64,000 nucleotides of DNA from Acidovorax sp. CCYZU-2555 (GTDB lineage Bacteria > Pseudomonadota > Gammaproteobacteria > Burkholderiales > Burkholderiaceae_C). The number at the start of each line of letters is the position of its first letter. The stretch's first letter is position 1. A model generated the notes under the pieces. That model was given only the letters and a program-made list of their open reading frames with translations, was not told the DNA's origin and did not search any database. Position numbers and translations under genes: made by a program. The stretch spans positions 1-64,000 of the forward strand of contig NZ_JAHCDD010000016.1 in NCBI RefSeq assembly GCF_018413525.1. Reading direction: 5' to 3'. Positions 9,601 through 17,471 of the stretch are shown here, in pieces.

Positions 9601-9848
9601 CCATTCTGATGACGTCGCTGGCCTTCGGCTTCGGCGTGCTGCCGCTGGCCATAGGCACGGGCGCGGGCGCTGGCGGCCGTCAGGCCATAGGCACGGCCGT
9701 GCTCGGCGGCACGGTGTTTTCGACGGTGCTCGGCATTTTCTTCGTGCCGGTGTTTTTCCTGCTGGTGCGCAGCTGGTTTGCCTCGCGTCCCAAGAGCGCG
9801 GCGCCGGCGGCGAGTACCGATGACAGCAACGCAAAGGGCGTGGCATGA
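6672..9848 (+). CDS. RND multidrug efflux pump, inner-membrane transporter (AcrB/HAE-1)
   Basis: Proton-driven tripartite efflux transporter of 1058 residues, the normal length for HAE-1 RND pumps. It opens with MAQFFIDRPIFAWVISI, has the central transmembrane motif GLLVDDAIVVVENVERV with the two adjacent Asp residues of the proton relay, and shows two large periplasmic loops and about 12 membrane segments. The C-terminal half carries GLASKNAILIVEFA. It starts 14 bases after the adaptor gene, and its stop overlaps the start of the outer-membrane channel gene, so the three subunits should be made together. Confidence 0.95.
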   Translation: MAQFFIDRPIFAWVISIVIMLAGALSISTLPLEQYPDIAPPRVTITATYTGASAETVENSVTQLIEQQLKGIDNLLYMDSVSDQSGRSRTTLTFSPGTNIDVAQVQVQNKLQSAMNRLPEAVKSRGVFVNKGGNDYLTTYSFTSPDPNVSQVDIGDYLTSNVVDVIGRVDGVGDIQIFGTGYAMRIWMDPAKLQKFALMPSDVIAALNNQNAQVSAGQLGALPAVNDQQLNATITARTKLKTVQEFESILLKSSADGAIVLLKDVARVELGADNLSITSRLNGRPGAGMGIVLADGANATAVSEAVNAKLAEMQPFFPNDLKPFISSDSTPFVRASIEEVVKALFEAMLLVVVVMFLFLQNLRATLIPAIAVPVVLLGTFGVLSVAGFSINTLTMFGLVLAIGLLVDDAIVVVENVERVMSEEGLSPKEATRKSMAEITPALVGITLTLSAVFIPMAFFGGSTGVIYRQFSITIVSAMVLSVFVALTLTPALCATLLKPVEKGHGHHDGPPRPGLRGGMDRFFRAFNKGFDYSSHKAQSTVGGLLQRSKRMALVFLLICAGTAFLFTKLPTSFLPVEDQGYMQVQITLPSGSTNARLQAVIAEVQQYFAEQPDIVSFNSITGLGGDQASARGFVRLKSWAERPGKDQSADAIARKATRDLRRLRDARIFVMLPPAVRGLGANAGFNFQLKDLNGMGHEALVAARDKLLALAPGESTIQNLRTNNLDDTSQLGVTIDDRKAAALGVSTANINSVLSSAMGGTYVNDFLNNGRVKRVYVQGDAPYRMLPQDIGQWTVRNDKGEMVPFSAFSSTSWTYGSPQLMRYNGSPSFEFVGDAAPGVSSGAAMDAIERMMEQMPVGIGYEWTGASYQERLSGAQAPLLYAISVLFVFLCLAALYESWTVPLAVILAVPLGVVGALIFTGLRGMNNDVYFQVGLLTTVGLASKNAILIVEFATQLQEQGRSLRDATVEAVRLRLRPILMTSLAFGFGVLPLAIGTGAGAGGRQAIGTAVLGGTVFSTVLGIFFVPVFFLLVRSWFASRPKSAAPAASTDDSNAKGVA

Positions 9849-11332
9849 CCATTCAAAACAAGAGCGCCTACCGACTGCACGGCCTGGTCTTTGCCGTGGC
9901 CCTGGCGGCCGCGGCAATGACCGGCTGCATGAACCTCGCGCCGAAATACACCACGCCCACGGGCATGGTGCCCGCCGAAGTCGGCACGGCCGCGGCGCCG
10001 GTAAATGCCACGGCCGCAAGCCTGGACGCCGCCCAGGCCCTGGCCTGGGTGCAGTCGCCGGGTCTGCGCGAAGCGCTGGCACTGGCGCTGGCCAACAACC
10101 GCGACCTGCGCGTGGCGCTGGCCAATATCGACAAGGCGCGCGCGCAGTACGGCATCGCCGAGGCCGATCTGCTGCCCACGCTCAACGCCAACGGCCAGGG
10201 CAGCCGCAGCCGCACGGCGGCCGATCTGGCGAGCACCGGCCGCTCGGCCGTGGTCAGCCAGTACACGGCGCAGCTGGGCATGACCAGCTACGAGCTCGAT
10301 CTGTGGGGCCGGGTGCGCAACCTCAACGAAGCCGCGCTGCAGGCTTTTCTGCAGTCGGGCGAAAACCAGCGCAATGTGCAATTGACACTGCTCGCCGACG
10401 TCGCCAATGCCTGGCTCACGCTGGCCGCCGATCAGGCGCGGCTCACGCTCGCCGAGCAGACGCTGGCCGCGCGCCGCCAGTCGTTCAAGCTGACCGAGCG
10501 CATGTATGAGTTGGGCTCGACTTCGGGTCTGGTGCTTGAACAGAACCGCACCACGGTCGACGCCGCGCGCGCCGACGTGGCCAGCTTTGCGAGCCAGGTG
10601 GTGCGCGATCGCAATCTGTTGCAGCTGCTGACCGGCGGCCCGCTGCCCGAAACGGCCATGCCGGCGCCGCTTCAGCTGTCGGCCGCCACGTCCGCGGCGG
10701 CGCTGCTGCCTTTGCCCGTGCCCTTGCCGTCCAGCGTGCTGCTGGCGCGCCCCGACGTGCGCTCTGCCGAATACCAGTTGCGCGCGATGAACGCCAATAT
10801 CGGCGCCGCGCGCGCCGCGCTGTTCCCGACCATCAGCCTCACGGCCGCGGTGGGCACGGGCAGCGACGAGCTCTCGGGTCTGTTCGGCAGCGGCAACAGC
10901 ACCTGGAGCTTTGTGCCGCTGGTGCGTCTGCCTATCTTCGACGGCGGGCGCAACCGCGCGAACATCGCCGTGGCGCAGGCCAATGAACAGGTGGCGCTGG
11001 CGCAATACGAAAAAGCCGTGCAGACCGCGTTCCGCGAAACCGCCGATGCGCTCGCCGACCGCGCGCAGTGGAGCGAACGGCTGTCCGCCCAGACCTCGCT
11101 CGTGGCTTCGACGCAAAAGGCCTTCGATCTGTCGGAAGCACGCTTCAAGTCGGGCGTCGACAACTATCTGGCGGTGCTTGACGCGCAGCGCAGCCTCTAC
11201 GCCGCGCAGCAGACGCTGATCACGCTGCAGCTGCAGGAGCAGCTCAACCGCGTGACGCTGGTCAAGGTGCTGGGTGGCGAGCCCGTGCCCGTGGTGGCCG
11301 CGGCCGCGGCCGCCGCGCCCATCAGCCGCTGA
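9845..11332 (+). CDS. RND efflux outer-membrane channel lipoprotein (OprM/NodT family)
   Basis: Trimeric outer-membrane channel of the efflux system, 495 residues. The N-terminal signal ends in AMTGC, a lipobox, and is followed by MNLAPKYTTP, typical of OprM/TtgC. Two repeats of the OEP domain are visible (LALANNRDLRVALANIDKAR and ARPDVRSAEYQLRAMNANIGAARAALFP). Its ATG overlaps the pump stop codon (atga), implying translational coupling. Its last 11 bases overlap the convergent DUF72 gene. Confidence 0.93.
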   Translation: MTIQNKSAYRLHGLVFAVALAAAAMTGCMNLAPKYTTPTGMVPAEVGTAAAPVNATAASLDAAQALAWVQSPGLREALALALANNRDLRVALANIDKARAQYGIAEADLLPTLNANGQGSRSRTAADLASTGRSAVVSQYTAQLGMTSYELDLWGRVRNLNEAALQAFLQSGENQRNVQLTLLADVANAWLTLAADQARLTLAEQTLAARRQSFKLTERMYELGSTSGLVLEQNRTTVDAARADVASFASQVVRDRNLLQLLTGGPLPETAMPAPLQLSAATSAAALLPLPVPLPSSVLLARPDVRSAEYQLRAMNANIGAARAALFPTISLTAAVGTGSDELSGLFGSGNSTWSFVPLVRLPIFDGGRNRANIAVAQANEQVALAQYEKAVQTAFRETADALADRAQWSERLSAQTSLVASTQKAFDLSEARFKSGVDNYLAVLDAQRSLYAAQQTLITLQLQEQLNRVTLVKVLGGEPVPVVAAAAAAAPISR

Positions 11333-12404
11333 GGCGTGCGGCGCGCCGCTGCCGGTCGTCGGCGGCGGCCTGCAGCACCGCTTCGGCCAGCAGCGCAATC
11401 GAGCGCGGCGCGCAGCCTTCGGCGTCGTTGCTCACGGTGACATAGGCGCGCTGGCCCCGGCCCGTGATGCCCGCGATGGTGCGCGCCAGCAGCGCGCGCG
11501 TGTGCGGATCGGGCGAGCGAATTTCGCTGAACGGTGCGTGCGCTTTCTGCGCATCTTCATAGCCATAGGCGCCAAAACGCCGGTTCAGATTCCAGCGGCA
11601 GACCAGGGGCCCCGGCCACAGCGTGCGCAGCAAATCCAACTGGATTTCGATGGGCGGCATCTTGCCGTGCAACCCCAGGCAGAACGTGGTGCCGGTCGCG
11701 CGCAGCACGTCGGCGAAAGCCGGCACCAGCAGTTCGGGGTCGCGCACTTCGACGGCGACGATCACTTCGGGGTGCTGCGTGAGTTGTGATTGCACGCTGG
11801 CCAGCAATGCCTGCAGGCGCGCGAACAGCTCCGTCGGCCGCGTCATCCAGTCCCATGACAGGGGGCTGAGCTGGAACACCAGCACGCCCAGCTGGGCGCC
11901 CAGGCCTTCGAGCGTGGGTTGCACGAAGGCCGTCGCGGCCAGCGTGGGGTCCAGAAACGCGGGGTTGGCTTCGCGCCCGCGGCCGTCTTCGGCGCGCACC
12001 AGCGCGTCGGTGATCACGGACGGGCATTTGACGACAAAGCGGAAATCCGCGGGCGCCTGGCCCGCATAGGTGGCGTACTGGCTCACCGTGAGCGGGCGCC
12101 AGAAACTGCGGTCCACGCAGATCGTGCGCAGCAAAGGGTGCTGGGCATAGGCCGTGAGGCCCTTCTTGGCGAGCACGCTGGCGTCATAGGCGCCGTCCCA
12201 GACCAGGCCTTCCCAGCCGGGGTAGGACCAGGTGGACGCGCCCATGTGCAGCAGCGGGGGCAGGGCGCCGGCCATCTCGTCCATGACTGCCGGCCTGGGG
12301 GCGGGCTGAACGCCCGTGTTGCGCGCAGCGCGCGGCGCAGTGCCAGGCTTTTCAGGGCCATCGTCTTCAGGCGGCAGCGCTTCTTCAAATAGATCGTTTT
12401 GCAT
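11322..12404 (-). CDS. DUF72 (YecE-like) TIM-barrel protein
   Basis: Cytoplasmic protein of the DUF72 family, 360 residues, fold predicted as a TIM barrel with no established biochemical activity. The family entry motif is seen as MGASTWSYPGWEG near residue 53, followed by FRFVVKCP and the C-terminal RWNLNRRFGAYGYEDAQK and AYVTVSNDAEG blocks. About 50 residues precede the conserved core and are rich in Pro, Ala and Glu, so an internal start is possible. It runs convergently into the efflux channel gene with an 11-base overlap. Confidence 0.85.
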   Translation of the reverse strand: MQNDLFEEALPPEDDGPEKPGTAPRAARNTGVQPAPRPAVMDEMAGALPPLLHMGASTWSYPGWEGLVWDGAYDASVLAKKGLTAYAQHPLLRTICVDRSFWRPLTVSQYATYAGQAPADFRFVVKCPSVITDALVRAEDGRGREANPAFLDPTLAATAFVQPTLEGLGAQLGVLVFQLSPLSWDWMTRPTELFARLQALLASVQSQLTQHPEVIVAVEVRDPELLVPAFADVLRATGTTFCLGLHGKMPPIEIQLDLLRTLWPGPLVCRWNLNRRFGAYGYEDAQKAHAPFSEIRSPDPHTRALLARTIAGITGRGQRAYVTVSNDAEGCAPRSIALLAEAVLQAAADDRQRRAARLSG

Positions 12405-12520
12405 GGAATTGGAACGGTTTGTAAAACGATGTCACAAAAACCATGGCATGTTGTGCTGTGGGGTTGAGCTGCGGCCGCCGTTGCGGGAACTCCTGACATT
12501 CATTTCAAAAGTCGAAAAAT

Positions 12521-13549
12521 ATGAGTATCTCATCATTGCAACAGACGTTGACCGCCATTGGCTCCAACCAGGTGTCCGGCGAAAGCCTGTTGAAGCCCTT
12601 GGGGAAAACCTTGGGAAAGATACTCAACGTCATCTCGCTGGGGATCTATGGTGCCTACAAGCAAAGCGCTGCATCAGACATGAAAAATGATCTTCTTGAC
12701 CTGGGCAAGGCAATTATCAAATGGGATCCCGATTTTCCGGAAATTCCGGTTCAATTGATGCTCAACGGCCAGAAATATGAAATATCCGACGTGCCTCATG
12801 GAGGCGTGCGCTTGCATGAGTGCTCTGGAGGGGAAAGCACGGAGATTGATGGCGTCAGTCTTTCTTCGCTTAGGGATATGATTTTTTCCGAGCTGATGAA
12901 TCATCCTGATTTTTCGGACGCGATGGAAAGAAGAATATTTGAAGATTCCACGGTGCATGTGGATTTAAAAGGAATGAAGCAGGAGCGAGCCAACGCATGC
13001 GGGGAAGCCTGCAGGAATATGATTCTGGCCTACCATGGCATCGATTATGATCCTGCCACCAACTCGCGTGCAATTTTCGAAGGAAATACCAAGGACGAGT
13101 TGCTCGACCAGTTTCTGGACAATGGATTGATCGCCAGGCCTTTATTTGCGGGAGGAGTGAAGGCCTACACTTGCGAGCAAATTCAGGAAAGTTTACAGAA
13201 AGGGCCTTTGCTCTGCGAGTTGGAAGGGCACTACATCGTCGTGCATGGCGTCAACGCGCTGTTCGGTCGCATCGATGTGTATTGTCCATTGCTTGGTAAT
13301 CGATCTACCAGTCTGGAGGAGTTCAATGCGCATCTGGATTGGGATCAAGAATCCCACCAATCGCCATTGATGCAGTTTGAAAAAAAGAATATTTCGACCG
13401 AAGAGTCTTTGAGCGGATTCGGGCAAAGCAAGGATGCGGATTTCTCGCCCGGAATCATCGATAGATTGGGCGTTTTAGCTCTCACGAGCATCATTTCTAT
13501 TGGAAACAGCTGGCTCAAGGCTCCGGAAGATTTTTCCAGCATGAAATGA
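12521..13549 (+). CDS. Papain-like cysteine protease (C39/AvrRpt2-like), type III effector candidate
   Basis: 342 residues. A Ser-rich, Lys-poor N-terminus and an amphipathic region precede a papain-like core: KQERANACGEACRNMI places Q154 (oxyanion hole) and C160 (nucleophile) in the order seen in C39 and C70 peptidases, and LEGHYIVVHGVN supplies H237. The usual Asp of a DP motif after the His is not evident; the equivalent stretch reads YCPLLGNR. Base composition is clearly more A+T-rich than flanking genes. It lies beside a CesT-like chaperone and effector candidate. Family-level fold is fairly secure; secretion and target are inference. It could also be a secreted toxin or a bacteriocin-type processing protease. 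Confidence 0.6.
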   Translation: MSISSLQQTLTAIGSNQVSGESLLKPLGKTLGKILNVISLGIYGAYKQSAASDMKNDLLDLGKAIIKWDPDFPEIPVQLMLNGQKYEISDVPHGGVRLHECSGGESTEIDGVSLSSLRDMIFSELMNHPDFSDAMERRIFEDSTVHVDLKGMKQERANACGEACRNMILAYHGIDYDPATNSRAIFEGNTKDELLDQFLDNGLIARPLFAGGVKAYTCEQIQESLQKGPLLCELEGHYIVVHGVNALFGRIDVYCPLLGNRSTSLEEFNAHLDWDQESHQSPLMQFEKKNISTEESLSGFGQSKDADFSPGIIDRLGVLALTSIISIGNSWLKAPEDFSSMK

Positions 13550-13697
13550 TCAGAATGAGGTCTTGAGAAAAATCGCTCAGGTCCATGGGGAATTCCTGCG
13601 GCGGTTGGCGTAGCAACCTTGGGCAGCCGCACGGGCATCAGGCATTCATCCGGCGCAGGCGCATTCCAGGGCAATCGAAGCCGCTGGCTTGCGCTGG

Positions 13698-14330
13698 CTA
13701 TGGTCTGGCGGGAGCTTGTGGCCTGACAGGGTAGTCCGGCACATGCTTTTGTCCGCTCAGACGTTTTTCGAAGTCGGCCACTTTCTTCTCCTGTTCTTCT
13801 ACCTTGGCCTTCAATTCGGCTTCCTTGGGGTAACCCACTTTCAGCGCGGCAATCGAATCAGTATCGCTGATGTCTCTTGTGGATTTATTGAAGTTGATGC
13901 GGTTTTGTTCATGAATGAAATTCAATCCGTCTTTCAGCCTCGCAAGCTCGAATTGCATGGTTTTGAGTTCATGCCAGCTTCCCGGGGGGCGGGGGGTAAC
14001 GCTTGCGTCTCTGGCTTTTAATGGCTTATCGCTTTTGAGGAAGTCAGCTGCATTTTTGATGGCATTGGAAAAAACACCTCGCTTCAGTAAATGACTGATG
14101 GCGGATTGAAGCGCTGCTTTCAGTAGTTCTCCCATGTTTTTTGGCGGGAAAGGAAAAACCAACGCCGTCGACCTGCCCTTGAACAAATTATTTGCATTGA
14201 TCCTTTCTTTGCCGTTGTTTTTCGCGGACTCTTCACTTTTTTCGCTGCCGAACAGCGCCTTTGACATGCTTAAATTGGGAGTAAGCGATGTGGAGATACG
14301 TGAAATGTCGCTCATGGCATATCCATTCAT
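13698..14330 (-). CDS. Type III effector candidate coupled to a CesT-like chaperone
   Basis: No recognised family. The ATG at 14330 overlaps the chaperone stop codon (atga), so this start was chosen over the in-frame ATG at 14315 and over longer readings extending into the chaperone gene. About 210 residues: a Ser/Thr/Asn-rich N-terminus (MSDISRISTSLTPNLSMSK) typical of type III secretion signals, a middle segment with a hydrophobic helix (LLKAALQSAISHLL), and a C-terminal charged helix likely to be coiled coil (AELKAKVEEQEKKVADFEKR) ending in a Pro-rich tail. Composition is A+T-richer than the genome. Function as a secreted protein is inferred from the chaperone pairing. Confidence 0.5.
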   Translation of the reverse strand: MNGYAMSDISRISTSLTPNLSMSKALFGSEKSEESAKNNGKERINANNLFKGRSTALVFPFPPKNMGELLKAALQSAISHLLKRGVFSNAIKNAADFLKSDKPLKARDASVTPRPPGSWHELKTMQFELARLKDGLNFIHEQNRINFNKSTRDISDTDSIAALKVGYPKEAELKAKVEEQEKKVADFEKRLSGQKHVPDYPVRPQAPARP

Positions 14331-14779
14331 GCAAGGGTGGTATGGTCGAAGCTTGGAGGGGTAGCCATTGGCTGGGCCGAGCCCGGCACTGCATTGAATA
14401 GTTCGGTGCAGGCTTCGGCAGAATCCACAAAGCCTTTCACAACGGCTTCCCAATCGGATAGCTCCATGTTCGCTGTATCCACCAGCTGGGTCATGGCAAC
14501 CAGTCCGGTGCCGGCTTCGAGGCCGATGGTTCCTCCAGACGTCTTGTGGAAGAAATAATTGGCTTCAAGCAATCGCTTGTAGACTTCGGCCCCCGCGTCC
14601 TCCGGCACGACCCCCAGGCTACTATAGATAAGCACAGCGGATCCTTCTCCCACAGCTTCGATATTCAAATATATATCGTCGAAAGTCAGGCAACAATAGT
14701 CGTTCTCGTCCAGTGCGAGAGATTCCAGTCCGAGGTAATTTCCAAAATCAGTCAATAGGCGATTGATATCTTTGTGCAT
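14327..14779 (-). CDS. CesT/Tir-family type III secretion chaperone
   Basis: Small acidic cytoplasmic protein of 150 residues matching the CesT fold in length and pattern: LLTDFGNYLGLESLALDEND, YCCLTFDDIYLNIEA, an alternating strand around LIYSSLGVVPE, then LLEANYFFHKTSGGTIGLEA and a C-terminal amphipathic helix. Class I chaperones of this kind bind the N-terminal region of one or two effectors, keep them unfolded and guide them to the type III ATPase. Its gene overlaps the downstream effector candidate, the usual arrangement. No secretion apparatus genes are in this window. A purine-rich stretch (agaggaattcc) precedes the ATG. Confidence 0.75.
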   Translation of the reverse strand: MHKDINRLLTDFGNYLGLESLALDENDYCCLTFDDIYLNIEAVGEGSAVLIYSSLGVVPEDAGAEVYKRLLEANYFFHKTSGGTIGLEAGTGLVAMTQLVDTANMELSDWEAVVKGFVDSAEACTELFNAVPGSAQPMATPPSFDHTTLA

Positions 14780-15066
14780 TGGAATTCCTCTCTGAAAGTG
14801 TGTGCCCGGCAGAGGCCGGAAGATGAATAGGCCCTTTTGCTGTGTAACCCGCAGATATCAAAAGTTCCGGTTGCCACAGGGCGGCGGCCGCTGCGCAATA
14901 TGGACAACAGGGCTGCGAAAAGTCTCGCCAGCCTTGCGGGTGATCAATGACGCAAACACGCGGAAAAAGGTGTGTGCGCTGCTGGTTCATCGCTCTCATG
15001 TGAGTCTTCCCGCCTATGGCACACTGGCAGGCTTACCTTGATCCATCGCCGTGGGGCGAGTACCGC

Positions 15067-17418
15067 ATGCAAAAAATCATCGGGCAAATTGCCGCAGAAA
15101 TCAAAGTCAGCCAGCAACAGGTCACCGCGGCCGTCGAATTGCTGGACTCCGGAGCCACCGTGCCCTTCATCGCCCGCTACCGCAAGGAGGTCACGGGCGG
15201 ACTCGACGACGTGCAGTTGCGCGAACTCGAAGCCCGGCTGTCCTATCTGCGCGAACTCGAAGACCGGCGCGTGTCGGTGCTCAAGAACATCGACGAGCAG
15301 GGCAAGCTCACCGATGCGCTGCGCCTGGCCATCGCCGCCGCGCCGACCAAGCAGGAACTCGAAGACATCTATCTGCCGTTCAAGCAGAAGCGCCGCACCA
15401 AGGGCCAGATCGCCAAGGAGTTCGGCATAGAACCCCTGGCCGACAAGCTGTTTGCCGACCCCACGCTGGACCCGCACGCCGAAGCCCAGGCCTATTGCCG
15501 CCCCGCGACGCTGCTCGACGACGGCAAGCCCGGCCCCGATTTCTCCCACACGCTGGCCGTGCTCGACGGCGTGCGCGACATTCTTTCCGAACGCTGGGCC
15601 GAAGATGCGGTGCTGGTGCAGTCGCTGCGCGAATGGCTCTGGGACGAAGGCCTGCTGCGCAGCAAGAAGGTCGACGCGAAGAACGAGAACGACCCCGAAG
15701 TCGCGAAGTTTCGCGACTATTTTGAGTACGACGAACCCATAGGCCGCGTGCCTTCGCACCGCGCGCTGGCGGTGTTCCGCGGCCGGGCGCTCGAAATCCT
15801 CGAAGCCAAGCTGGTGCTGCCGGTCGAGCCCGAGCCCGGCCAACCGAGTCTGGCCGAAGGCCGCATTGCGCTGCACCTGGGCTGGAGCCATGCCAAGCGC
15901 GCGGCCGACGACCTGCTGCGCAAGTGCGTGGCCTGGACCTGGCGCGTGAAGCTGAGCCTGTCGACCGAGCGCGACCTGTTCTCGCGCCTGCGCGAAGACG
16001 CCGAGAAAGTCGCGATCAAGGTGTTCGGCGACAACCTGCGCGATCTGCTGCTGGCCGCGCCCGCGGGCGCGCGCACCGTCATGGGCCTCGATCCCGGCAT
16101 TCGCACCGGCGTCAAGGTGGCTGTGGTCGATGCCAACGGCAAGCTGGTCGATACCGCCACCGTGTTTCCGCACGAGCCGCGCAAGGATTGGGACGGCGCG
16201 CTGCACACGCTGGCCAAGCTCGGCGAAAAGCATGGCGTGAACCTGATCGCCATCGGCAACGGTACGGCCAGCCGTGAAACCGACAAGCTCGCGGGCGAAC
16301 TGATCAAGCTGCTGGCCCAGGCCGAGCGCAGCATCCAGAAAGTCGTGGTCAGCGAGGCCGGCGCGTCCGTGTATTCGGCCAGCGAATTCGCGTCGCAGGA
16401 AATGCCCGATGTCGACGTGAGCCTGCGTGGCGCGGCCAGCATTGCGCGGCGCCTGCAGGACCCGCTGGCCGAACTCGTGAAGATCGACCCCAAGAGCATA
16501 GGCGTGGGCCAGTACCAGCACGACGTGAACCAGAGCGAACTCGCGCGCACGCTCGACACCGTGGTCGAAGACTGCGTGAACTCCGTGGGCGTAGACCTGA
16601 ACACCGCGAGCGCGCCGCTGTTGGCGCGCGTCTCGGGCCTGTCGGGCAGCGTCGCCAAGTCGGTGGTGCGCTGGCGCGATGCCAACGGCAGCTTCAAGAG
16701 CCGCAAGCAGCTGATGGAAGTCAGCGGCCTGGGCGCCAAGACCTTCGAGCAGAGCGCGGGCTTTCTGCGCATCCGCGGCGGCGACAACCCGCTCGACATG
16801 ACCGGCGTGCACCCCGAAACCTATCCCGTGGTCGAAAGCATCATCGCCACCACCGGCAAGCCCGTGGCCGAACTGATGGGCCGCGCCGACATGCTCAAGA
16901 CGCTCAAGCCCGAGCTGTTCGCGAATGCGCAGTTCGGCGTGATCACCGTGCGCGACATCCTGGGCGAACTTGAAAAGCCGGGGCGCGATCCGCGGCCCGA
17001 CTTCGTCGTCGCGCGCTTCAACGACGGCGTCGACGACATCAAGGACCTCAAGGAAGGCATGACGCTTGAAGGCACCGTGAGCAACGTCGCCCAGTTCGGC
17101 GCCTTCGTCGATCTGGGCGTGCACCAGGACGGTCTGGTGCATGTGAGCCAGATGAGCCACAAGTACATCACCGACGCGCGCGAAGTCGTCAAGACCGGCC
17201 AGATCGTCAAAGTCAAGGTGCTGGAAGTCGACGTGGCGCGCAAGCGCATCAGCCTCACCATGAAGCTCGACGCCGCGCCCGCGCGCCGCGACGGCCCGCG
17301 CGACAACCGCTTCGAAGGCGCGGGCCGCGGCTATGCGCCTGCGCCGCGGCGCAACGAGCCGGTCGCGCAGAACGCCATGGCTTCGGCGTTCGCCAAGCTC
17401 CAGCCTGGGCGCAAGTAG
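15067..17418 (+). CDS. tex: Tex family transcription accessory protein, S1 RNA-binding
   Basis: Nucleic-acid-binding protein of about 783 residues, full length for Tex. It has an N-terminal helical region (IIGQIAAEIKVSQQQVTAAVELL, IARYRKEVTGGLDD), a YqgF/RuvC-like domain (MGLDPGIRTGVKVAVVD, AIGNGTASRETDKLA), tandem helix-hairpin-helix motifs (LNTASAPLLARVSGLS, LMEVSGLGAKTFEQSAGFLRI) and a C-terminal S1 domain (GMTLEGTVSNVAQFGAFVDLG). The tail is Arg/Pro-rich. The ATG at 15067 was chosen because the family starts at MQKIIGQIA; gggcgag precedes it. Divergent from the type III chaperone gene; convergent with the Sel1-repeat gene. Confidence 0.95.
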   Translation: MQKIIGQIAAEIKVSQQQVTAAVELLDSGATVPFIARYRKEVTGGLDDVQLRELEARLSYLRELEDRRVSVLKNIDEQGKLTDALRLAIAAAPTKQELEDIYLPFKQKRRTKGQIAKEFGIEPLADKLFADPTLDPHAEAQAYCRPATLLDDGKPGPDFSHTLAVLDGVRDILSERWAEDAVLVQSLREWLWDEGLLRSKKVDAKNENDPEVAKFRDYFEYDEPIGRVPSHRALAVFRGRALEILEAKLVLPVEPEPGQPSLAEGRIALHLGWSHAKRAADDLLRKCVAWTWRVKLSLSTERDLFSRLREDAEKVAIKVFGDNLRDLLLAAPAGARTVMGLDPGIRTGVKVAVVDANGKLVDTATVFPHEPRKDWDGALHTLAKLGEKHGVNLIAIGNGTASRETDKLAGELIKLLAQAERSIQKVVVSEAGASVYSASEFASQEMPDVDVSLRGAASIARRLQDPLAELVKIDPKSIGVGQYQHDVNQSELARTLDTVVEDCVNSVGVDLNTASAPLLARVSGLSGSVAKSVVRWRDANGSFKSRKQLMEVSGLGAKTFEQSAGFLRIRGGDNPLDMTGVHPETYPVVESIIATTGKPVAELMGRADMLKTLKPELFANAQFGVITVRDILGELEKPGRDPRPDFVVARFNDGVDDIKDLKEGMTLEGTVSNVAQFGAFVDLGVHQDGLVHVSQMSHKYITDAREVVKTGQIVKVKVLEVDVARKRISLTMKLDAAPARRDGPRDNRFEGAGRGYAPAPRRNEPVAQNAMASAFAKLQPGRK

Positions 17419-17471
17419 TCTTCAACCGCTGGGCATCGCGCGCGCCGTGCGATGCGCCAGTACGGGCCGCC

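Noticed and set aside
12521-14779. A complete type III secretion system or a PIP/hrp box upstream of the chaperone or protease
   Set aside because: No apparatus gene is present, and no TTCG-N15/16-TTCG type box was found upstream of either gene on inspection.
14944-17160. 738-codon minus-strand frame opposite tex
   Set aside because: Antisense shadow of an unmistakable Tex protein.
17433-17455. Hairpin gcatcgc / gcgatgc between tex and the Sel1-repeat gene as a terminator
   Set aside because: Stem is only 7 bp with no T-run on either strand; not strong enough to call.
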